This document shows, piece after piece, positions 33,056 through 41,768 of a DNA stretch of 64,000 nucleotides (position 1 is the stretch's first letter; every line of letters begins with the position of its first letter). This DNA is from AC-32 sp963728765 (lineage in GTDB: Bacteria; Actinomycetota; Thermoleophilia; Gaiellales; Gaiellaceae), in assembly GCA_963728765.1 (NCBI GenBank), contig CAVSKX010000001.1, positions 434,001 to 498,000 of the forward strand, written 5' to 3'. The translations under genes were made by a program, and so were the position numbers. The notes under the pieces are model-generated. The model was not told the origin of the DNA. It made no database searches and was given only the letters and a program-made list of their open reading frames with translations.

Positions 33056-34035
33056 GCTACCCAAAGATCGAGCTCCACGTCCACCTCGAGGGGACGGTGC
33101 GGCCGGCGACGCTGCTCGAGATCGCCCGCCGCAACGACTACGCGCTCCCCGCCGAGTCCGAGGAGGGGCTCGCGGAGCTGTACGACTTCCGCGACTTCGC
33201 GCACTTCATCGAGGTCTGGATCCTCACCACGAACGCGCTGCGGACGGAAGAGGACTTCCGGCAGGTGGTCGTCGACTACGCGGCCGAGGCCGCCTCGCAC
33301 CGGGCCGTCTACCTCGAGGGCATCTTCTCGCCCGCCGAGCGCGTGGCGAAAGGCGTCGAGTGGGACGAGATCTTCAGCGGCTATTGCGACGGCGCGCAGG
33401 CGGCGCGCGAGCTGCACGGCGTCGAGGTGCGGCTCACGCCGGACATCTACCGCGGCTGCCCGCTGGAAGTGGCCGAGGAGCTCGTCCGCTACTCGGCCAA
33501 GTACCGCGACCGCGGAATCGTCGGCGTCGGCCTCGGCGGGCTCGAGGCCGATTACCCGCCCGAGCCGTACGAGCCGGTGTTCACGCTCGCGCGCGAGCTC
33601 GGGCTGGCGTCGGTGCCGCACGCCGGAGAGGTCGTGGGACCGCGGTCGGTGCGAGGGGCGCTCGAGGAGCTCGGCGCCGACCGGATCCGACACGGCATCC
33701 GTGCAGTCGAGGACGCCGGCCTCGTGAGCGAGCTCGCCGGCCGCGGGACGGTGCTCGACGTGTGCCCGATCTCGAACGTGCGGACGCGGGCGGTCGCGTC
33801 CCTCGACGCGCATCCGCTCCCGCAGCTCGTCGCCGCGGGCGTGCGCTGCTCGATCTCCACCGACGACCCGGCGATGTTCGGCACCGACCTATCGACCGAC
33901 TACGACGCGGCCGCCCGCCTGGGGCTCTCGCCGCGCGCCGCATACGAGGCCGGGCTCGCCGGCGCGCTCTGCGACGAAATGACCAAAACGGGCTTACGCG
34001 CCATCGGCGACTCCTACCACTGGCAGGTACCCTAA
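33052..34035 (+). CDS. Adenosine deaminase-family metal-dependent hydrolase
   Basis: 327 residues from GTG 33052 (GTGA overlap with tatC). Amidohydrolase motifs are complete: HVHLEGT (metal His pair), VPHAGEVVGP (His, Glu), RIRHGIRA (His) and STDDPAMFGTDL (catalytic Asp pair). The family includes adenosine deaminase and 6-amino-6-deoxyfutalosine deaminase of the alternative menaquinone pathway; the sequence alone does not separate them. No futalosine pathway genes are in the window. Confidence 0.85.
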   Translation: MSYPKIELHVHLEGTVRPATLLEIARRNDYALPAESEEGLAELYDFRDFAHFIEVWILTTNALRTEEDFRQVVVDYAAEAASHRAVYLEGIFSPAERVAKGVEWDEIFSGYCDGAQAARELHGVEVRLTPDIYRGCPLEVAEELVRYSAKYRDRGIVGVGLGGLEADYPPEPYEPVFTLARELGLASVPHAGEVVGPRSVRGALEELGADRIRHGIRAVEDAGLVSELAGRGTVLDVCPISNVRTRAVASLDAHPLPQLVAAGVRCSISTDDPAMFGTDLSTDYDAAARLGLSPRAAYEAGLAGALCDEMTKTGLRAIGDSYHWQVP

Positions 34036-34080
34036 GCCCCTCCGTGATCAGTCCTGTTCCCATCACTGACGACCGCAGAG

Positions 34081-34132
34081 GGACGCACGGGCAAAGCCCG
34101 CACGTCCTGACGACGGCACCGCAAGCGGTGCC
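34081..34132. repeat. Two-hairpin intergenic repeat, copy E
   Basis: In forward orientation: 27-nt hairpin (34081-34107, loop AAA) then 18-nt hairpin (34115-34132). It lies between the deaminase stop and the TPR protein start, ending 12 nt before the latter's ATG. Confidence 0.85.
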
Positions 34133-34144
34133 TTAGAGCCGCCC

Positions 34145-35002
34145 ATGGCCCGAGGAGCAGCACAGGCTGGGCGCAAGCGCGCGCAACAGGACGTCAAGCC
34201 GAAGAGGAAGGCGAAGGCCGCCCCGAGCTGGGAGGACCAGCTCTTCTTTTCCCGCCTGCGGCGGCACGCGAAGGTGATCTACGTGCTGCTCGCGGTCGTC
34301 TTCGCGGGCGGCTTCGTCTTCCTGGGCGTCGGCTCGGGCTCGGGCGGGATCGGCGACCTGCTCCAGGGCAACTTCTTCGGCAGCAACGGCTCGTCGACGA
34401 GCTCGCAGATCAGCGACAAGCAGAAAGCGATCCGGCAGCATCCGAGTGACGTCAACCTCTACCTCGACCTCGCCGGCCTCTACCAGACCGACAACAAGGA
34501 GTCGCAGGCGCTCGCCGCACTGCAGAACGCGCAGAAGGTCGCGCCGAGGAACGCGGACATCATGAACCGCATCGCCGGCATCTACAGCGCCCAGGCCGCG
34601 CGCGAGGCCGATAGGTACAACACGCTCCTCGCCGCCTACGGTCAGAACGCCGCGTCGCCGCCGGGGGTCGACACGAGCACCGAGCTCGGGCAAGCGATCA
34701 CGTCCGACCCGTACACACAGGGCCTGCAGCGCCAGCTGAACGAGGCGTACACGAAGGTCACGGGCAGTTACACGAAGGCGGAGTCGGTCTACCGGCAGGC
34801 CGCCGATGCGGCGAAGGGGACCTCCGGCGAGCCGACCGCCCTGCTGCAGTGGGCGAGCGCCGCCACGAGCGCCAACGACGTCAACGGAGCGATCACCGCC
34901 TACGAGCGCTTCCTCAAGGTCGCGCCGGACGACTCGAACGCTCCGACCGTCCGCCAGACGCTCGCGCAGCTGAAGGCATCCGTCAGCTCGGCGCAGGGTT
35001 AG
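34145..35002 (+). CDS. Membrane-anchored TPR-like protein
   Basis: 285 residues. A basic N-terminus (many Lys/Arg) precedes one membrane segment (VIYVLLAVVFAGGFVFLGVG, about residues 44-64). The outer part has helical repeats resembling tetratricopeptides (ALAALQNAQKVAPRNADIMN; AITAYERFLKVAPDDSN). It probably mediates protein contacts at the membrane surface. The next gene, a STAS protein, starts 32 nt downstream. Confidence 0.75.
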   Translation: MARGAAQAGRKRAQQDVKPKRKAKAAPSWEDQLFFSRLRRHAKVIYVLLAVVFAGGFVFLGVGSGSGGIGDLLQGNFFGSNGSSTSSQISDKQKAIRQHPSDVNLYLDLAGLYQTDNKESQALAALQNAQKVAPRNADIMNRIAGIYSAQAAREADRYNTLLAAYGQNAASPPGVDTSTELGQAITSDPYTQGLQRQLNEAYTKVTGSYTKAESVYRQAADAAKGTSGEPTALLQWASAATSANDVNGAITAYERFLKVAPDDSNAPTVRQTLAQLKASVSSAQG

Positions 35003-35034
35003 ACTCCCGCGCTCAGGGGAGGAGCCGCGGCGGG

Positions 35035-35400
35035 ATGAACTTCGACATCAAGACCGAGACGATCGCCGACGACGCGTACGTCATCGCGCTCGCCGGGGAG
35101 GTCGACCTCTACACGGCGCCTGAGTTCAAGCAGCGACTGCTGGACGTGATCGGCAAGGGCGCGAAGAACGTGATCGTGGACTTCTCCGACACGACCTTCA
35201 TCGACTCGACCACGCTCGGCGTGCTCGTCGGCGGCGTGAAGCGGCTGCGCACGAACGACGGCCAGCTGTCGCTCGTCTGCAGCGACCGCAACATCACGAA
35301 GATCTTCGAGATCACCGGCCTCGACCGCGTGTTCACGATTCACGCGACACGCGAGGAGGCCGTGGCCAGCCTCGGCTCGTCGGACTCCGCGACCGACTAG
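35035..35400 (+). CDS. STAS-domain anti-sigma factor antagonist
   Basis: 121 residues from ATG 35035, with GGGGAGGAG upstream. It is a compact STAS fold, as in SpoIIAA/RsbV: GEVDLYTAPEFKQRLLD, then VDFSDTTFIDSTTLGVLVGG with the conserved phosphorylatable Ser. Such proteins displace sigma factors from RsbW-type kinases in partner switching. No RsbW-type kinase is adjacent here. The stop overlaps the start of the diheme cytochrome gene (TAGTG). Confidence 0.92.
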   Translation: MNFDIKTETIADDAYVIALAGEVDLYTAPEFKQRLLDVIGKGAKNVIVDFSDTTFIDSTTLGVLVGGVKRLRTNDGQLSLVCSDRNITKIFEITGLDRVFTIHATREEAVASLGSSDSATD

Positions 35401-36005
35401 TGCGGCGCAGCGGCGCGCTCCTCGTGCTCGCGACCGCGCTCCTCGCGGCCGGCTGCGGCACCGGCGGGATCTCGAAAGGGGGCGACGCGAGCGCGGGCAA
35501 GAAGCTCTTCCTCGACAAGTGCGGCGGCTGCCACACGCTCGCTGACGCCGGCACGCACGGCACCCAGGGGCCGAACCTGGACGACGCCTTCGCCCCTTCG
35601 CTCAAGCAGGGCATGGAGCACGTCACGATCGAGCAGGTCGTGCGCGACCAGATCGAGCTCGCCGTCCCCCCGATGCCGCAAGACCTGGTGACGGGCGCGG
35701 ACGCGGACGCCGTGGCGGCCTATGTGGCCTCGGTCGCCGGCAAGCCCTCGACGTCGAAGGCCTCGACGAGCGGCAAGGACATCTTCGTCGCGAACTGCGG
35801 CAGCTGCCACACGCTCGCCGACGCGGGCACGAAGGGCAACGTCGGACCGAACCTCGACCAGCTCAAGCCGCCCGAGAAGGTCGTCGAGCACCAGGTGACC
35901 AACGGCGGCGCGGCGATGCCGGCCTTCAAGGGGACGCTCACGCCGGCACAGATCACGGCCGTCGCCAAGTACGTCGCTCAAGCGACGAAGTCCGGCTCGC
36001 GCTGA
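35400..36005 (+). CDS. Diheme cytochrome c lipoprotein
   Basis: 201 residues from GTG 35400. Lipobox LLAAGC. Two cytochrome c domains each have a CxxCH haem site (CGGCHT near residue 37, CGSCHT near 136) and GPNLD motifs, with PMPQD and AMPAF providing likely distal Met. The second domain closely matches the cytochrome part of the Cys/His-rich fusion at 24.2 kb (GPNLDQLKP and VEHQV). It probably carries electrons on the outer membrane face to the caa3 oxidase encoded just downstream on the opposite strand. Confidence 0.9.
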   Translation: MRRSGALLVLATALLAAGCGTGGISKGGDASAGKKLFLDKCGGCHTLADAGTHGTQGPNLDDAFAPSLKQGMEHVTIEQVVRDQIELAVPPMPQDLVTGADADAVAAYVASVAGKPSTSKASTSGKDIFVANCGSCHTLADAGTKGNVGPNLDQLKPPEKVVEHQVTNGGAAMPAFKGTLTPAQITAVAKYVAQATKSGSR

Positions 36006-36074
36006 CGCGCGAGCCATGATGACTTCGTCGCTGATAATCGCCCAAGAAACCTGAGCGAGCCGGGACGGGTCAAC

Positions 36075-36728
36075 TCAGGCGGGGTTGCCGCCGCGCTCCG
36101 CTTCGAGGTCGACCACCACGTGCTGGATCGGCACCGCGAAGCGCTCTCGCGCGCCGGTGACCACGCCGCGCTCGAGCCAGTGCGAGCGGCCCTCGGGGTG
36201 CGTCGAGATGAGGATCTGGTCGGCGCCGAAGGTGCGCAGGGCGTCCTCGATCGCCTGTAGCGGGTCACCGTCGCCCACCTCGCCGCGCGCCTCGATGCCC
36301 TCCTGCTCCAGCCGCTGGAGGCTGCGGTCGAGCCGTTCCTGCGCCTGTGCCCGCGCGGGATCCTCGTCCGAGGCGAGGTGGCGGAGCTTCGTGTTCAGCG
36401 CCGGCGTGACGACGAGCACTTCCGTGTTCGCTCCCGCGCTCAGCTCGCGGATCCGGTCGAGCAGGTCCGCGCCGCCGACGGTCTCGTTCGCGACCACGAG
36501 TAGCCGGCGCTCACCCGGCGCAGAGCGCCTCGTCGGCGCGACCTGCCTCGGCACGGGGTGCTGCCGTGTGCGCCACCACCACCAGGCGACACCGACCGTG
36601 AGGACGATGAAGACGGCGAGGCCCGCCCACGCGTTGATGACGCCTGCGATCGCGATCGCCGCGAAGTAGACGACCGCCCCGAGCAGAAAGCGGAACGCCT
36701 CGGCCTCGGAGCGGAACGGGTTGCCCAT
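36075..36728 (-). CDS. Membrane protein with UspA-like domain
   Basis: 217 residues. Two membrane segments (residues ~12-52, including a run of four Trp) precede a universal-stress-like domain starting RRLLVVANETVGG. This domain shares the unusual signature VVANETV-G and the ISTHPEGRSHWLERG motif with the two domains encoded at 37414-38280. The gene is 3 nt after the subunit III gene and ends the oxidase operon. The classical ATP-binding glycine motif is not obvious. Confidence 0.8.
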   Translation of the reverse strand: MGNPFRSEAEAFRFLLGAVVYFAAIAIAGVINAWAGLAVFIVLTVGVAWWWWRTRQHPVPRQVAPTRRSAPGERRLLVVANETVGGADLLDRIRELSAGANTEVLVVTPALNTKLRHLASDEDPARAQAQERLDRSLQRLEQEGIEARGEVGDGDPLQAIEDALRTFGADQILISTHPEGRSHWLERGVVTGARERFAVPIQHVVVDLEAERGGNPA

Positions 36729-36731
36729 CGG

Positions 36732-37331
36732 TTAGAGGATGTACACGGTCGTGTAGACGACGATCCACATCACGTCGACGAAGTGCCAGTAGATCCCGGG
36801 GATCTCGACGCCGTGGTGGGACTCGGGCGTGTAGTGGCCGCGGAAAGCGCGCACGGTCGCCGCCGCGAGGAGCGTCAGCCCCACGAAGACATGCGCGCCG
36901 TGGAGGCCCGTGAGGCCGTAGAAGACGGAGCCGAACGCGTCGGTGTAGGGCGCGAAGCCGAGCCGCGAGTACTCGAGGATCTGGGTGAGCAGGAACGTCA
37001 GGCCGAGCAGGAAGGTCAGCACGAGCCCGCCCTGCAGCCCCGCCCGGTTCCCTCGCTTGATCGACTGCAGCGCCCAGTGCATGGTGAAACTCGAGGTCAC
37101 CAGGATGATCGTGTTCATCCCGGCGACGAAAACCGGCAGCTCGAACGGCGGCGTCGGCCACGGGGTCCCTGCCGACACCCGCACAAAGAAGTAGATCGTG
37201 AAGAACGAGCCGAAGAGCATGATCTCCGACGCGATGAAGAGGAACATCCCGAGCGTGCGCGCGTCGACGCGCGAGCTCTGGTGCGCCGCGGGCGGGTGCG
37301 CCGCGTGGGTCGCTTCGGCGTGCGCGCTCAC
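36732..37331 (-). CDS. ctaE: Cytochrome c oxidase subunit III
   Basis: 199 residues from GTG 37331 with GGAAG upstream; an ATG at 37406 would add 25 residues with no family similarity. Five membrane segments, MFLFIASEIMLFGSFF, and HGAHVFVGLTLL with IPGIYWHFVDVMWIVVYTTVY at the end, typical of the short subunit III. It stabilises the haem-copper oxidase. It is separated from ctaD by the gene for two Usp-like domains. Confidence 0.93.
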   Translation of the reverse strand: MSAHAEATHAAHPPAAHQSSRVDARTLGMFLFIASEIMLFGSFFTIYFFVRVSAGTPWPTPPFELPVFVAGMNTIILVTSSFTMHWALQSIKRGNRAGLQGGLVLTFLLGLTFLLTQILEYSRLGFAPYTDAFGSVFYGLTGLHGAHVFVGLTLLAAATVRAFRGHYTPESHHGVEIPGIYWHFVDVMWIVVYTTVYIL

Positions 37332-37413
37332 GACCGCAACTTCCAATGCGAACGGGCTGGCTCCGGCTTGGCAATAAGCGCGAAGAGGGGTTCTTGCCAG
37401 ACCCATAGAGTGC

Positions 37414-38280
37414 TCATGTGACCGCCTCCGCCTCTGCCTCTGCCTCCGGCTCGCGCTCGACCTCGACGTGTTCGACCGGTAGCCCCGTCCCCTTGCGCAG
37501 GCGGTTGATCAGGTCGCCGCGCAGCCAGCTCGACGTCTTCTCGCCCGGGAAGGTCGAGACAATGATCTCGTCCACCCGCTCGTCCTGGACGGCCTGCACC
37601 GCGGCGGTGTACGGGTCGGGATGCGCGACCTGGCCGTGAGCGTCGATGCCCTCGCCGCGCAGGATCGTCAGCGCCCGGCGCAGCCGCCGCTCGGCCTCCG
37701 GGTGCGCCGCGGCGCCGGCGTCGCTCTGCGGGCAGACGATCAGGAACGACGCCCGACCCTGCTGCGCGCGCGACCGGATCTTGTCGAGCAGCGGCGCGCC
37801 GACGACGGTCTCGTTCGCGACGACGAGCACGTTGGCGTCGCCGCCGTCCTCGCGCTCGAGGTCGACCACGACGTGCTCGACGGGCAGGCCGCCCGCCGCG
37901 CTCTTGATCCGCCCGACGGCGTCACGGCGCAACCAGCCCGAGCGCTGCTCCGGGTGCGTCGACACGACTATCTCGTCCGGCGGCGGCTCGAGCTGCGCCA
38001 GCGCGTCGCGCGTCGCGGCGACCGGGTCGGTCTCGACGACCATTCCCGAAGCAGGGATCCCGGCCGAGCGGAGCGCCTTGAGCGTCTGCTCCAGCCGGCG
38101 GCCCGCTGCCGCACGACGCGTGTCCTCGTAGACGACGTAGCCCTCGCGGGGCTGGTTCACCGGCGTGATCACCGTCACGCGCACCGGCCCGTCTTTGCGC
38201 CGGCGCTCGATCGCCTCGATCAGGCTCCGGCCCGCGACCGTCTCGTTCGCGACCACCAGGACGTGCCGCTCGCGGGTCAC
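37414..38280 (-). CDS. Tandem UspA-like domain protein
   Basis: 288 residues from GTG 38280 (GTGA overlap with ctaD). Two soluble ~135-residue modules each begin VLVVANETV-G (residues ~7 and ~146) and contain a VSTHPEQRSGWLRRD or VSTFPGEKTSSWLRGD motif, then GLPVEHV. The C-terminus is a Glu/Ala repeat (EPEAEAEAEAVT). The same module occurs a third time, membrane-linked, two genes downstream. A role in oxidase assembly or redox signalling is suggested by context only. Confidence 0.82.
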   Translation of the reverse strand: MTRERHVLVVANETVAGRSLIEAIERRRKDGPVRVTVITPVNQPREGYVVYEDTRRAAAGRRLEQTLKALRSAGIPASGMVVETDPVAATRDALAQLEPPPDEIVVSTHPEQRSGWLRRDAVGRIKSAAGGLPVEHVVVDLEREDGGDANVLVVANETVVGAPLLDKIRSRAQQGRASFLIVCPQSDAGAAAHPEAERRLRRALTILRGEGIDAHGQVAHPDPYTAAVQAVQDERVDEIIVSTFPGEKTSSWLRGDLINRLRKGTGLPVEHVEVEREPEAEAEAEAVT

Positions 38281-40232
38281 GGGACCGGTGCCTCCTCGGG
38301 CTCGTGGACGCGGTCGCCGTTGAAGACGCCGTGGCGCGCCCCCGGAACGCCGTACTCGTACGGGTTGCCGACCACCTGCGGGACCTCGTCGAAGTTGAAC
38401 ACCGGCGGCGGCGAGCTCACCTGCCACTCCAGCGTCAGCGAGCGCCACGGGTTCGGCGGCGCGGGCGGCCCGAAGCGCCAGCTCGTGACCATGTTGTAGA
38501 GGAAGACGAGGGTCGAGGCCCCGAGCCCGAACGACGCGATCGAGATGAACAGGTTCAGGTCGGCGAACCTCGGCACGTAGTCGGCGACGCGCCGCGGCAT
38601 CCCCTGCAGCCCGAGCCAGTGCATCGGGAAGAACGTCAGGTTGAAGCCGACGAACGTCAGCCAGAAGTGCAGCTTCCCGAGCTTCTCGTTGTACATCCGC
38701 CCGGTCATCTTCGGGAACCAGAAGTAGATCCCGGCGAAGATCGTAAACAGCGAGCCGCCGAAGAGCACGTAGTGGATGTGCGCGACCACGAAGTACGTGT
38801 CCGAGGTGTGGATGTCGATCGGCACGGCGGCGAGGTAGATCCCGGAGAGGCCGCCGATCACGAACATCGAGACGAAGCCGAGCGCGAACAACATCGGCGT
38901 CTCGAAGTGGATCCGCCCCTCCCACAGGGTCGCTAACCACGAGAACACCTTGATCCCGGTCGGAACCGCGATCACCATCGACGTGACCATCATCGGCACG
39001 CGCAGCCACGGCGCCATCCCGGCCACGAACATGTGGTGCGCCCAGACCGAGAAGCCGAGCACGAGGATCGCCATCAGCGACAGGGCCATCAGGCGGTAGC
39101 CGAAGATCGGCTTCCGCGCCATCACGGAGATCACCTCCGAGGCGATGCCGAAGCCGGGCAGCATCATGATGTAGACGGCCGGGTGCGAGTAGAACCAGAA
39201 GATGTGCTGATAGCCCAGGGGATAGCCGCCCGCGTCGGGGTTGAAGAAGTTCGTATGCATGATGTGGTCGAACATCACGAAGAACTGTGACCCGGCGATG
39301 AACGGCGTCGCGATCACGACCAGCAGTGACGTCGTGAAGTTCGCCCACACCAGCAGCGGCATGCGCCAGAAGGTCATCCCCGGCGCGCGCATGGTGATGA
39401 TCGTGACCAGGAAGTTGAGCGCGGTCATGATCGAGCTCGCCCCGGCCCACTGGACGCCCATCGCGAAGAAGACGTTCCCCAGCGGCTGGTGGACCGAGAG
39501 CGTCGCGTAATTCGTCCAGCCGGCCGCGAACGCGCCGCCGGGGACGAGGAAGCTCGAGACCATCATGATCCCGGCGATCGGCAGCAGCCAGAACGAGAGC
39601 GCGTTCAGCCTCGGGAACGCCATGTCCGGCGCGCCGATCATCAACGGGATCACGTAGTTGCCGATCCCGGCGAAGGCCGGGATCACGAACAAGAAGATCA
39701 TCAACGCCGCGTGCACCGAGAACATGCCGTTGAAGGTCTGGTTGTCGACGAACTGCATTCCGGGCTGGGCGAGCTCGGCGCGCATGAACATGGCCAGCAG
39801 GCCGGCGATGACGAAGAAGACGATCGTCGTCACCAGGTACTGGATCCCGATCACCTTGTGGTCGGTGTTGATGCGGAAGTAGTCGCGCCAGCTGTACGCG
39901 CCGTGGCCCGAGTGGTCCTCGGGGATGGTCGGCGCGCCGCTCGCGTAGCGGGCCCAGTAGTCGAAGCCGCCGAGGCCGACGAGGAAGCCGATCGGCACCG
40001 TCGCGAGCGACACCGTCGTGAGGACCGCGCCGTCCCAGATCGGGTGCCAGCCCTCGAGCCAGCGGATCAGCACGACAAGGCCGGCGCCGATCCCGAAGAA
40101 CAGCGCCATCGTCCAGGGCACGCGGAGCCACCCGGGTGCGGTCAGCCGATGCCAGCCGCGCGGGGGCGGAGCGGGAGCGTGGTGCTCGGGCTGGGCCTCG
40201 TGCTCGTGGAAGCCCACGACGGTCTCGCTCAC
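38277..40232 (-). CDS. ctaD: Cytochrome c oxidase subunit I
   Basis: 651 residues from GTG 40232. An N-terminal extension of ~100 residues with two membrane segments precedes the standard 12-helix haem-copper core. Haem and CuB ligands are visible: WFYSHPAVYIMMLPGFG (His of CuB and the cross-linked Tyr region), HHMFVAGM, and TYFVVAHIHYVLFGG (haem His). It reduces oxygen and pumps protons (A-type). It overlaps ctaC upstream and the Usp gene downstream by GTGA junctions, so subunit genes and Usp genes form one operon. Confidence 0.96.
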   Translation of the reverse strand: MSETVVGFHEHEAQPEHHAPAPPPRGWHRLTAPGWLRVPWTMALFFGIGAGLVVLIRWLEGWHPIWDGAVLTTVSLATVPIGFLVGLGGFDYWARYASGAPTIPEDHSGHGAYSWRDYFRINTDHKVIGIQYLVTTIVFFVIAGLLAMFMRAELAQPGMQFVDNQTFNGMFSVHAALMIFLFVIPAFAGIGNYVIPLMIGAPDMAFPRLNALSFWLLPIAGIMMVSSFLVPGGAFAAGWTNYATLSVHQPLGNVFFAMGVQWAGASSIMTALNFLVTIITMRAPGMTFWRMPLLVWANFTTSLLVVIATPFIAGSQFFVMFDHIMHTNFFNPDAGGYPLGYQHIFWFYSHPAVYIMMLPGFGIASEVISVMARKPIFGYRLMALSLMAILVLGFSVWAHHMFVAGMAPWLRVPMMVTSMVIAVPTGIKVFSWLATLWEGRIHFETPMLFALGFVSMFVIGGLSGIYLAAVPIDIHTSDTYFVVAHIHYVLFGGSLFTIFAGIYFWFPKMTGRMYNEKLGKLHFWLTFVGFNLTFFPMHWLGLQGMPRRVADYVPRFADLNLFISIASFGLGASTLVFLYNMVTSWRFGPPAPPNPWRSLTLEWQVSSPPPVFNFDEVPQVVGNPYEYGVPGARHGVFNGDRVHEPEEAPVP

Positions 40233-41317
40233 TGCGAGCCTCCGGCCAGGTACTGCACCAGCGCGTCGAGCTGCTGCTTCGGCAGCGAGCTGAACGTCTC
40301 GGGCATCACGCCCTTCGGGTACCCGGGCGCGATGTAGGCGTTCGGATCGACGATCGACTGACGGATGAACTCATCGAGCGGCTGCCCCGCCTTCTGCGCG
40401 GCCTCGCTCAGATTATCGAGGTCCGGCCCAACTGTTCCGTTCGCTCCCGCGGGCTTGAAGGTGTGGCAGCCGTCGCAGCCGTTGTCGACGAAGAACGTCT
40501 TCGCCGCGGGGGACAGGCCTCCACCGCCGGTCGCCTTGCCCCGGGCGTTCGCCCACGCGAGGAACTTGTCCTTCGACTCGACAGTCGTCTGGGACCGCAT
40601 CACCGCGTGGCCGAGGCCGCAGAGCTCGGTGCAGATCACCGGGAAGGTGCCGAGCCGGTTCGGCGTGATCACCAGCTTCGTCAGCAGGCCCGGCACCGCG
40701 TCCTGCTTCTGGCCGAACTCGGGCACCCAGAACGAATGGATCACGTCCTTCGACTGGAGCTGCAGCTGGACGGTCGTGTCGATCGGCAGGCGCAGCGTCG
40801 CCGACGTCGCGTTGTTGTAGGCCGGGTACTGGAAGAGCCAGGCGAACTGCTGTGCGATCACGCAGACCACGAGCGGCTTCAGCGGGTCCTCGCTCCTCGG
40901 CCTGCACATGGCCTGAGTCGAGGTCTGGGCGCCACGGGCGGCGGAGGCCGACGCTGCGTTCGGCAGCTGCTCGTTCTTCGCGAGCACGACCGCGCTGACA
41001 ATCGAGATCGCGGTCACGAGCGCAGCCGGGATCGCCGTCCACCAGATCTCGAGCCCCGTGTGGCCGTGCGTGGGCGGCCCGTCCGCGTCGTCGTCGGCGC
41101 GCGCTCGGAACTTCAGCAGCGAGTAGACGATCACCGCCGCGACGAGGGCGAAGATCGTGATGCAGATCGTCGTCACGAACCAGAAGACGAAGTCGATCCG
41201 GTTCGCTTGCTCGCTCGCGGGATCGGGCAGCCAGGGGATCAGCAGCGCCACTGCAGCGGCGGCTCCACCGAAGAGCATTCCGAGGAGGACGAGCTGAACG
41301 AGCGATCCCCTACGCAC
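40229..41317 (-). CDS. ctaC: Cytochrome c oxidase subunit II with fused cytochrome c (caa3 type)
   Basis: 362 residues from GTG 41317, chosen because a TAGTCT -10 element lies 8 nt upstream; a TTG at 41386 is the longer alternative. Two N-terminal membrane helices, a cupredoxin domain with the CuA site (CTELCGLGHAVM), and a C-terminal cytochrome c domain with CDGCHT and distal Met in GVMPETF. It accepts electrons directly from soluble or lipoprotein cytochromes. An insertion with CRPRSED and VVCVIAQQF lies before the cupredoxin core. Confidence 0.95.
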   Translation of the reverse strand: MRRGSLVQLVLLGMLFGGAAAAVALLIPWLPDPASEQANRIDFVFWFVTTICITIFALVAAVIVYSLLKFRARADDDADGPPTHGHTGLEIWWTAIPAALVTAISIVSAVVLAKNEQLPNAASASAARGAQTSTQAMCRPRSEDPLKPLVVCVIAQQFAWLFQYPAYNNATSATLRLPIDTTVQLQLQSKDVIHSFWVPEFGQKQDAVPGLLTKLVITPNRLGTFPVICTELCGLGHAVMRSQTTVESKDKFLAWANARGKATGGGGLSPAAKTFFVDNGCDGCHTFKPAGANGTVGPDLDNLSEAAQKAGQPLDEFIRQSIVDPNAYIAPGYPKGVMPETFSSLPKQQLDALVQYLAGGSQ

Positions 41318-41325
41318 CGGGGCCG

Positions 41326-41331
41326 AGACTA
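41326..41331 (-). promoter_or_regulatory. Candidate -10 element of the oxidase operon (leaderless type)
   Basis: TAGTCT on the minus strand is 8 nt before GTG 41317. Confidence 0.4.
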
Positions 41332-41448
41332 CTCGACCCGGCGGCGAGGCTGGCGGGGAAGTGACAGGCGCTGGAAACACCTGCAACGAGCAGGGTTCAG
41401 CAGCGGCCGTAGCGGGTACAGACGCGCCACAACCTGTAAGGAGGATTC

Positions 41449-41682
41449 ATGGGACTTGGTGTGAGCTTGCTACTGATAGGCGCCGGCGCGATCCTTGCCT
41501 TCGCGGTCAATACGGAGGTCTCGGGCGTGGACGTGCAGACGGTCGGTTGGATCCTGCTGATCGTCGGCATTGTCGGCGCTGTGCTCTCGATGATCTTCTG
41601 GTCGTCGTGGGCTGGCCCCGGCTACTGGTCCGGGCGCCGCCACGGCCCGTACGCCGACGAGGCCCCGCCTCCCGGCTACTAG
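41449..41682 (+). CDS. DUF6458-type two-helix membrane protein
   Basis: 77 residues with a strong AAGGAGGA ribosome binding site. Two membrane helices (GVSLLLIGAGAILAFAV; TVGWILLIVGIVGAVLSMIFW) separated by TEVSGVDVQ match the small actinobacterial DUF6458 proteins, followed by a Pro/Tyr/Gly tail. Function is unknown. A GC-rich stem-loop follows, so this is probably a single-gene transcript. Confidence 0.8.
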   Translation: MGLGVSLLLIGAGAILAFAVNTEVSGVDVQTVGWILLIVGIVGAVLSMIFWSSWAGPGYWSGRRHGPYADEAPPPGY

Positions 41683-41703
41683 ACCGGCGGAAAACACGTG
41701 ACC

Positions 41704-41727
41704 CGGAGCGGCCGAAAGGCCGCTCCG
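41704..41727 (+). terminator. Stem-loop terminator candidate
   Basis: CGGAGCGGCC and GGCCGCTCCG form a perfect 10-bp stem with a GAAA tetraloop, followed by TGCGTTT. It lies just after the DUF6458 gene. Confidence 0.65.
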
Positions 41728-41768
41728 TGCGTTTGCGAGCGCCGAGCGCCGGTGATCACTCGCATGAG

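Noticed and set aside
37414..40131. Single 905-codon minus-strand frame covering the Usp-like and ctaD region
   Set aside because: Only its C-terminal 288 codons (from GTG 38280) are protein-like; the rest is out of frame with the well-supported ctaD gene.
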